DNA of 9,673 nt from Spartobacteria bacterium (GTDB taxonomy: Bacteria > Verrucomicrobiota > Verrucomicrobiia > Chthoniobacterales > UBA6821): NCBI GenBank assembly GCA_947466005.1, contig CANIBV010000060.1, positions 1-9,673 of the forward strand, in the 5' to 3' direction. The translations under genes were made by a program, and so were the position numbers. Below, one piece after another: positions 5,198-9,673 of this stretch. The first letter of the stretch is position 1. Every line of letters starts with the position of its first letter. The notes beneath the pieces are model-generated. The model did not search any database. It was not told the origin of the DNA and was given only the letters and a program-made list of their open reading frames with translations.

Positions 5198-5557
5198 CTA
5201 TTTCTTGAAGTAACGTACTCCTTTGACCCCCTCAAAATGAGCATCCTGCGTCCAAAGTAATGCCTCATGGCGCAGCGCCGTTGCGTAGATGATGCTGTCC
5301 GCCAAGGGAAAGGGAAGTCCAGCCGACTCCAGAGCCAAGGTGGCATCTAGTTCGATAACCTTCCCCAAACTCATCACACCAAATACTTGCGCAGCCATAT
5401 CCTCACCTCTGTCTCTGAGAACTTTTTTGTAGACTTCGCAGATCGATATTACAGGAACAATGAGTCTGTCAGTATCCTCAATTGCCTCGGCGAAAAGTGC
5501 CGCACGATCTGTGCCAGCAAGATATTCCAGCCAAGCAGAGGAATCGACCACATTCAC
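5198..5557 (-). CDS. vapC: VapC-family PIN-domain toxin (module 2)
   Basis: This 119-residue PIN protein has all four acidic active-site residues: D5 in NVVDSSAWLEY, E41 in ICEVYK, D87 in LADSIIYATA and D105 in LWTQDAHF. The sequence pattern is typical of PIN toxins paired with AbrB-like antitoxins, and the length is slightly short but complete. It is predicted to be a ribonuclease. The GTG start (5555-5557) overlaps the stop of the antitoxin gene by 4 bp (GTGA), so translation is likely coupled. It lies downstream of wzm and upstream of vapBC-1. The 90-bp gap after its stop holds an 8-G run (5136-5143) and a short repeat-like string. Confidence 0.93.
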   Translation of the reverse strand: MNVVDSSAWLEYLAGTDRAALFAEAIEDTDRLIVPVISICEVYKKVLRDRGEDMAAQVFGVMSLGKVIELDATLALESAGLPFPLADSIIYATALRHEALLWTQDAHFEGVKGVRYFKK

Positions 5558-5760
5558 AGGCGATCTTCCTCTCTCTCAATGGTTGTATCCATACCCTTTA
5601 GGAATCCCCTCATGGACTTGGGCGAGCGCACAGGAATGAACTCCACGCGGTCGTCATGGTTGAAAACATGCAGGCGCATCCCAGGCTCCAAGCCCATCCG
5701 CTTGCGGATCTGACGGGGAATCACTACTTGAAACTTTGGAGAAACGGTTACGGTATTCAT
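5554..5760 (-). CDS. AbrB/SpoVT-type antitoxin (module 2)
   Basis: This 68-residue protein opens NTVTVSPKFQVVIPRQIRKRMGLEPGMRLHVF, a swapped-hairpin AbrB DNA-binding domain (residues 1-45) in the MazE/VapB class. The C-terminal tail (RGFLKGMDTTIEREEDRL) should bind the PIN toxin, whose gene overlaps by 4 bp. Length is normal for the family. The ATG at 5758-5760 has no Shine-Dalgarno sequence. A TACAAT -10 box lies about 13 bp upstream and direct repeats flank the promoter, so it probably represses its own operon. Confidence 0.93.
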   Translation of the reverse strand: MNTVTVSPKFQVVIPRQIRKRMGLEPGMRLHVFNHDDRVEFIPVRSPKSMRGFLKGMDTTIEREEDRL

Positions 5761-5761
5761 A

Positions 5762-5812
5762 TCGATACCTAAATTGTATCCCGTTTATTCATCGATGCAA
5801 GTTTCGATACCT
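5762..5812 (-). promoter_or_regulatory. Promoter and 42-bp-spaced direct repeats for the AbrB/VapC module
   Basis: On the minus strand a -35 like TTGCAT (5800-5795) and a strong -10 TACAAT (5778-5773, 5/6) are 16 bp apart. A start near 5766 leaves only about six bases before the ATG at 5760. The 9-mer TCGATACCT occurs perfectly at 5762-5770 and 5804-5812, exactly 42 bp apart, about four helical turns, so both copies face the same side of the DNA. ATCGATG at 5791-5797 is related. This arrangement fits cooperative binding by the antitoxin or the TA complex. Confidence 0.65.
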
Positions 5813-5833
5813 TGAGTCTCTTGTGATCTCTCA

Positions 5834-5858
5834 TCCTAATTCCTAAAAGCTAACTCCT
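5834..5858 (+). repeat. Inverted partner of the element upstream of wzm
   Basis: TCCTAATTCCTAAAAGCTAA followed by CTCCT resembles, in opposite orientation, 6665-6690. With one gap about 22 of 26 positions agree. The two copies flank wzm. Low sequence complexity makes chance similarity possible. Confidence 0.4.
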
Positions 5859-5862
5859 AAAT

Positions 5863-5892
5863 ATCTCTTCTAGTCGCTTCGCGACTAGAGAT
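5863..5892 (-). terminator. Hairpin overlapping the wzm stop codon
   Basis: CTAGTCGC and GCGACTAG (5870-5877 and 5881-5888) form a perfect stem around a 3-base loop. It can be extended by T5869-A5889 and, across a 3-base bulge, by ATC/GAT to 5863 and 5892. The wzm TAG stop is inside the stem. No T-run follows on the minus strand, so it is a weak terminator candidate. It could also protect or pause the transcript end. Confidence 0.35.
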
Positions 5893-6652
5893 CCTCCACC
5901 ATCTCGGCCTCTTTCCACTTAAAGACTAGTATGCCGAGGCAAAAGACGAGCAGGCTAACCACGAGGACATAGCAATATCCAGCTTTGGTCAGTCCACCGA
6001 GGCCAATCAAGACATAGCGGGAATACTCCAGAATGCCGCTCATCGGATTCAGAAACTCAAAGAAACGGTATTTCTCAGGCACATTGCTCATGGGATACAT
6101 GACTGGGGTGAACCAGAATCCCAATTGGGTCACCACTTCCCACAGACTCAGGGTATCGCGCACCTTCACCACCACGATGCTAAGGATGAGTCCTAACCCC
6201 ATGACTAGGAGGTAGAGGGCAACGACCAAGGGGATGAACCAAAGCATCCGAAGCGACCAGTCGACTCCATCGATGAGCGCAAAGGCCAGGAAAACGATCA
6301 GGTTGAAGAAAAAGCCGATGAAGGCACCTGAAACTGCTGCCATGACCAAAATGATTCTGGGTAGATAGACCTTTCGGATCATCTGGTAGTTCCCAATGAA
6401 GCCGTTCATTCCAGCCATGGTTCCGGAGACGAAGAAATCCCAGATGATGATTCCAAGCAGAAGGAAGAGTTTGTAGTGAGGGGCGTTCTGCTTCATCACC
6501 ACCGTGAAGACGATGTAGAGAACGCCAAACATCGCAAGGGGCTTCAGAAGGGACCAGACGTAGCCTAAGATGCTGCCGTAATAGCGCATCTTGAAGTTGG
6601 TCCAGGTCAGCGTGGTGAAGAGACGCCACTGGTAGGCAAGGTCAGGAGACAC
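5885..6652 (-). CDS. wzm: ABC-2 type polysaccharide export permease (Wzm)
   Basis: This 255-residue membrane protein has about six hydrophobic segments, near residues 30-52, 61-80, 100-127, 137-161, 174-186 and 226-245, the usual ABC-2 permease layout. The N-terminal MRYYGSILGYVWSLLKPL (22-39) is the conserved amphipathic entry of Wzm/TagG/KpsM, and FWFTPVMYPMSNVPEKYR (179-196) is the family's re-entrant motif. It would form the inner-membrane channel for an undecaprenyl-linked polysaccharide with Wzt. The GTG start at 6650-6652 agrees with the family N-terminus; no Shine-Dalgarno sequence is seen. Partner wzt is not adjacent; TA modules and an AAA ATPase lie between. A hairpin overlaps its stop codon. 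Confidence 0.94.
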   Translation of the reverse strand: MSPDLAYQWRLFTTLTWTNFKMRYYGSILGYVWSLLKPLAMFGVLYIVFTVVMKQNAPHYKLFLLLGIIIWDFFVSGTMAGMNGFIGNYQMIRKVYLPRIILVMAAVSGAFIGFFFNLIVFLAFALIDGVDWSLRMLWFIPLVVALYLLVMGLGLILSIVVVKVRDTLSLWEVVTQLGFWFTPVMYPMSNVPEKYRFFEFLNPMSGILEYSRYVLIGLGGLTKAGYCYVLVVSLLVFCLGILVFKWKEAEMVEDL

Positions 6653-6664
6653 GGAGGAAGAGGG

Positions 6665-6690
6665 AGGTGTTAGCTTTTTAGGCTTTAGGA
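6665..6690 (-). repeat. Short element upstream of wzm
   Basis: Read on the minus strand it begins TCCTAAAGCCTAAAAAGCTA and ends ACACCT. It resembles, inverted, 5834-5858 beyond the other end of wzm. The remainder of the 6653-6740 gap shows no clear promoter or terminator. Confidence 0.38.
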
Positions 6691-6740
6691 AGCACAGTGA
6701 GGGAATAAGTAGCAGCAGTGATGAAAAAGTGAATCCAAGC

Positions 6741-7565
6741 TTAACCGAAGACAGAGTAGAGAATACATCTGATCCAGGTTGAAAGACGCGCCTTGAGGAG
6801 GCGGAAGCGGCATTGCGCTAAAGTAAGCGATGCCACCATCTCACGGGCACCCGGAAGGCGCTCAAACTGATCAAAATCGGATTGCTGTGTGGATGAGGAA
6901 ACCGCTTTCCCGTGGATACGGAAGGCACACTGGGCTTCCGGAATGACGAAGCAATCTCCCTCACCCAAAAGCCTGAGCCACATTTCCAGATCGATGTAGT
7001 AGCGATGCTCTGCGGAAAATCCCCCAAGTGCTAAGACATCTCTCCTGCGAGCCATTACTGTCACGGGCTCTCCAATCAGATTGGCACGCTGGCGCAGAGA
7101 GGCCGCTGCCAGTGCACTGCCGGAATGAAGGCCAAGTTTCCAACCTCTGGGGCGCTTGAATAGCCGTCGCCCTCCTCCCGAAATGATCTCGCACCCACTC
7201 ACGACCATGGAGGCGGTGGGATGGTCAAAAAGAGCTCGGGCCTGACTTGCAAGAGCCCCGGGATAGAGGAGATCATCCTGACCGATCACCTTGACAAAAT
7301 CCCCCGTGGCCGCCTGCAAGCACGCATTCCAGTTGCCGGCCATACCACGACGACTTTCAGAACGGATCAGACGCCACTGATGTTCAGGGTGCCGACTGGC
7401 GAATGCTTCGGCAATATTCAGCGAGCCATCTGATGAGAGGTCATCTCCGACAATGATCTCGAGATGGATTCCAGTCTGCGTCACCACGGACTCAAGGGTC
7501 TCCTGAAGGTGCCTCTCTCCGTTGTAGGTCGGAATGCAGACGGAGACTTTCGGTAAGATCTCCAT
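6741..7565 (-). CDS. Family 2 glycosyltransferase
   Basis: This is a 274-residue GT-A fold enzyme of the cytoplasmic or peripheral type with no transmembrane helix. The nucleotide-sugar binding start VSVCIPTYNGE (7-17) is followed by GDDLSSDGS (40-48), the metal-binding QDD (96-98) in VIGQDDLLYPG, and the acceptor-side YIDLEMWLRLL (190-200), the family's usual catalytic ED/DxE-like site. It would add one sugar to the lipid-linked chain; the donor cannot be told from the sequence. Its ATG overlaps the stop of the upstream glycosyltransferase by one base (TAATG), so the two are translationally coupled. The next gene, wzm, starts about 90 bp further. Confidence 0.92.
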   Translation of the reverse strand: MEILPKVSVCIPTYNGERHLQETLESVVTQTGIHLEIIVGDDLSSDGSLNIAEAFASRHPEHQWRLIRSESRRGMAGNWNACLQAATGDFVKVIGQDDLLYPGALASQARALFDHPTASMVVSGCEIISGGGRRLFKRPRGWKLGLHSGSALAAASLRQRANLIGEPVTVMARRRDVLALGGFSAEHRYYIDLEMWLRLLGEGDCFVIPEAQCAFRIHGKAVSSSTQQSDFDQFERLPGAREMVASLTLAQCRFRLLKARLSTWIRCILYSVFG

Positions 7566-8512
7566 TATTGTCGGATGACTTCGGATCCGCAGTTCTCAGA
7601 ACAAATGAAGAGGGGGCGCCCTTTCTGCTCAGTGAACATCCGGCCGATGTACTCCCCGATGATCCCAAGAAGGAGGAACTGAAGACTGGCGATGAATAGC
7701 ACCACAACCATCAAACTGGTCCACCCCTGAGCAGTTCCTCCAAGGAGGTGTCCAATCACCACATAGAGGATGCCCAGAAAGCTCGCTAAGGCAAAACAGG
7801 CGGCCATGAGCATCGCAAGGCGAAGCGGACGAACGGAAAAGCTGGTGATGGCCGTTATGGCAAACCGAAGCATGGCCTTGAGGGGGTACTTACTCTCTCC
7901 TGCGAACCGTTCGGCGCGGTCATAGTCAACAGGCACTTGTTTAAAACCAACCCAGGCGAACATGCCGCGAAGGAATCGGTGACGCTCCGGCATGGAGTTC
8001 ACTGCATCAATCACCTTACGATTTACCAACCTGAAATCCCCCGTATCCCTAGGGATCTCTATGTCGGACAGCCAATTAATAAAACGGTAGAATCCGAACG
8101 CAGTCACTAATTTGAAAAAACCCTCTCCGTCACGTGAAACCCTTCGCCCATAGGCCACATCGGCCCCCTCATCGAGCGCCTGCATCATTTTAGGAAGGAG
8201 TTCAGGTGGATCCTGAAGGTCGGCATCAATAATGAAAATGCGCTCTCCGGTAGCCGACTGGAGGCCCGCAGAAAGAGCAACCTGATGCCCGAAGTTCCGA
8301 GAGAGACGAATGCCTCGCACAGATGGGTTATTCAAACACGCCCCCTTGATTAGCCCCCAGGTGAGGTCGGTAGAACCGTCATCGATGAGAATGATCTCGT
8401 AGTCCCCCATGCTCTCCTTCGCTGTATTGGCTGCATTGATCACCCTTTCCAGAGTGGAGGGGAGGGATGCTTCCTCGTTAAAGCAGGGAATGACAACGGA
8501 AAGGGTGCTCAA
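7565..8512 (-). CDS. Polyprenyl-phosphate type glycosyltransferase with two C-terminal membrane segments (GtrB/DPM-like)
   Basis: This 315-residue protein opens LSVVIPCFNEEASLP, with DDGSTD (44-49) and the metal-binding DADLQDPPE (96-104). A GDFRLVNRKV segment (158-167) follows, as in GtrB and DPM1-like enzymes, which transfer a sugar to polyprenyl phosphate. Two hydrophobic segments follow at about 231-257 and 265-288, then the short QKGRPLF tail. The product would be a flipped or membrane-bound sugar donor used to decorate the polysaccharide. The TTG start at 8510-8512 is fixed by an in-frame TAA at 8519-8521, with only ATT and TTT codons between. I see no GtrA-like flippase or GtrC-like transferase in the window. 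Confidence 0.9.
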   Translation of the reverse strand: MSTLSVVIPCFNEEASLPSTLERVINAANTAKESMGDYEIILIDDGSTDLTWGLIKGACLNNPSVRGIRLSRNFGHQVALSAGLQSATGERIFIIDADLQDPPELLPKMMQALDEGADVAYGRRVSRDGEGFFKLVTAFGFYRFINWLSDIEIPRDTGDFRLVNRKVIDAVNSMPERHRFLRGMFAWVGFKQVPVDYDRAERFAGESKYPLKAMLRFAITAITSFSVRPLRLAMLMAACFALASFLGILYVVIGHLLGGTAQGWTSLMVVVLFIASLQFLLLGIIGEYIGRMFTEQKGRPLFICSENCGSEVIRQ

Positions 8513-8555
8513 AATAAATTAGATGAAACTCGAACTTGGAATTGTGAACGATGAA

Positions 8556-9107
8556 TCAGTTGTACTTCTCACACTCAACAAAGTATGCAGCGGCCGCGTC
8601 CTTGGCGGCGATAATAGGAGCGATGCCGATCTGGATGGGCCAGTCGATGGCGAGATCAGGATCATCCCAACGAAGGGAGCGTTCAGTAGCAGGAGCGTAG
8701 GGAGCGGAAACCTTGTAGTGGAAGTCTGCGATGTCGCTCACGACGAGGAATCCGTGAGCGCAGCCCGGAGGCACCCAGAGACGCTCGTGAGCCTCCGAGG
8801 TCAGCATGTAGCCATCCCAGACACCATAAGTCGGTGAACTCTTCCGAAGATCAACCAGGACATCAAAAACAGTTCCCGAGGTGACCCAGACAAGCTTCCC
8901 CTGGGCGGCAGCACCAGCCTGATAGTGGAGACCCCTGAGGACATGTCGCGCGGAGCGGCTATGGTTGTCCTGCACAAAGTCGGCATCGATGCCGAGATCG
9001 CGGAATGTGTCGCGGTTCCATGACTCGAGGAAGAAGCCCCGGGCATCACCGAAGACCTTGGGCTTCAGAAGGAAAGCGTCGTGGATTTTAGTGGGGAATT
9101 TGGTCAC
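8556..9107 (-). CDS. rmlC: dTDP-4-dehydrorhamnose 3,5-epimerase
   Basis: This 183-residue cupin-fold enzyme makes dTDP-4-keto-L-rhamnose, the third step of dTDP-L-rhamnose synthesis. The family signatures are PKVFGDARGFFLESW (16-30), VLRGLHYQ with the base His61 (57-63), K71 in GKLVWV, and VPPGCAHGFLV (112-122). Y131 and D170 fall where the catalytic Tyr and the His partner Asp lie in the family. The GTG start at 9105-9107 matches the family N-terminus. It follows rmlA by about 100 bp, as in rml operons; rmlB and rmlD are not in the window. The gap upstream carries the shared TAGACTG element. Confidence 0.95.
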   Translation of the reverse strand: MTKFPTKIHDAFLLKPKVFGDARGFFLESWNRDTFRDLGIDADFVQDNHSRSARHVLRGLHYQAGAAAQGKLVWVTSGTVFDVLVDLRKSSPTYGVWDGYMLTSEAHERLWVPPGCAHGFLVVSDIADFHYKVSAPYAPATERSLRWDDPDLAIDWPIQIGIAPIIAAKDAAAAYFVECEKYN

Positions 9108-9126
9108 AGGAGAGAGGCTATTAGCA

Positions 9127-9163
9127 GTTTAGACTGTAGACTTTTAGGTCAGAAAATAGACTG
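9127..9163. repeat. Short upstream element shared with wzt (copy 2)
   Basis: The string starts GTTTAGACTGTAGACTTTTA, continues GGTCAGA and ends TAGACTG. With one gap, about 27 of 29 positions of its core agree with 2710-2738 upstream of wzt. It lies about 20 bp upstream of the rmlC GTG, a spacing very similar to that at wzt. Confidence 0.6.
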
Positions 9164-9206
9164 CAGTTAATTAGAATACAGAAAGTCTAGGATCGAGCGC
9201 AGAGAA

Positions 9207-9673
9207 TCACCTCTTCCTACGCTTCAAGACTTCTCGGAGGTAGGTGCCGTAGCTGGATTTCCCAAGGTTCTCGATGGAGCGCTCGAAGGCGGCCTCATCC
9301 AGAAAGCCCATCTGGAGGCCGATCTCCTCGAGGCAGGAGATGCGGAGCCCCTGACGGTGCTGGATGACCTGCACAAACTGCGCTGCATCTAGGAGGGAGT
9401 CGTGGGTGCCGGTGTCGAGCCATGCCGTGCCACGGCCTAGCTTCTGGACGCGGAGTCGGCCCTGCTCCAGGTAGACGCGGTTCAGATCCGTGATCTCCAG
9501 TTCGCCGCGAACTGAAGGCTTCAGGCTGCGGGCCATCTCCACGACATCGGAGCTGTAGAAGTAGAGTCCGGGAACGGCGAAGTGGCTCTTGGGATGAGAT
9601 GGCTTCTCCTCCAAGGAGATCGCCTGTCCCTTGGCATCAAACTCCACCACTCCATAGGCGGAGGGATCCGCCA
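9207..9673 (-). CDS. rmlA: Glucose-1-phosphate thymidylyltransferase, C-terminal part (cut by window edge)
   Basis: The minus frame is open to the right edge and gives about 155 residues of a protein that normally has about 290. The visible part starts ADPSAYGVVEFD and continues LEEKPSHPKSHFAVPGLYFY, the conserved middle of RmlA, then RGELEITDLNRVYL (about 54-67 from the edge) and GRGTAWLDTGTHDSLLDAA, the catalytic and nucleotide-binding core. RmlA joins dTTP to glucose-1-phosphate, the first step of the dTDP-rhamnose pathway, and acts in the cytosol before rmlC. A GTG at 9648-9650 is in frame but is internal, not the start. The N-terminal GGxGTRL loop lies outside the window. Confidence 0.95.
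   Translation of the reverse strand, partial: ADPSAYGVVEFDAKGQAISLEEKPSHPKSHFAVPGLYFYSSDVVEMARSLKPSVRGELEITDLNRVYLEQGRLRVQKLGRGTAWLDTGTHDSLLDAAQFVQVIQHRQGLRISCLEEIGLQMGFLDEAAFERSIENLGKSSYGTYLREVLKRRKR

Overview
This window is a polysaccharide synthesis and export locus from a Gram-negative bacterium, invaded or padded by a dense block of toxin-antitoxin (TA) type genes. Every gene I can support lies on the minus strand, so the reading order runs from high to low coordinates. Base composition is moderate. Strong Shine-Dalgarno sequences are almost absent and GTG/TTG starts are common (abiEi-like gene, HEPN, vapC-2, wzm, rmlC, first glycosyltransferase). I cannot assign a phylum from the sequence alone.

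Region 9673-5885 is the sugar block: the C-terminal part of RmlA (glucose-1-phosphate thymidylyltransferase, cut by the window edge), RmlC (dTDP-4-dehydrorhamnose 3,5-epimerase), a polyprenyl-phosphate type glycosyltransferase with two C-terminal membrane segments, a second family 2 glycosyltransferase, and the ABC-2 permease Wzm. RmlA and RmlC supply dTDP-L-rhamnose, the glycosyltransferases use activated sugars, and Wzm exports the finished chain with its ATPase.

That ATPase, Wzt (1955-2686), is not next to Wzm as usual. About 3.2 kb separates them, holding two different VapBC modules (AbrB-type and ribbon-helix-helix-type antitoxins with PIN toxins) and an AAA/DUF4143 ATPase. Downstream of wzt come a YefM-YoeB module, an MNT-HEPN (nucleotidyltransferase plus HEPN) module, a 27-codon remnant of a second Wzt ATPase, and the N-terminal part of an AbiEi-like (type IV) antitoxin cut by the left edge. 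This makes five TA-type modules plus one AAA ATPase in roughly 5.8 kb, all co-oriented.

The intergenic gaps hold degenerate dispersed repeats. One family (near 354-441, 2755-2875 and 4180-4340) flanks modules. A second short element sits just upstream of both wzt and rmlC. Several TA modules have a recognisable promoter overlapping an inverted or direct repeat, with the -10 box so close to the antitoxin start that the mRNA should be leaderless or nearly so. The most noteworthy observations are the split wzm/wzt pair with a TA stack between them, the wzt remnant beyond the stack, the shared repeats, and the leaderless-promoter pattern.
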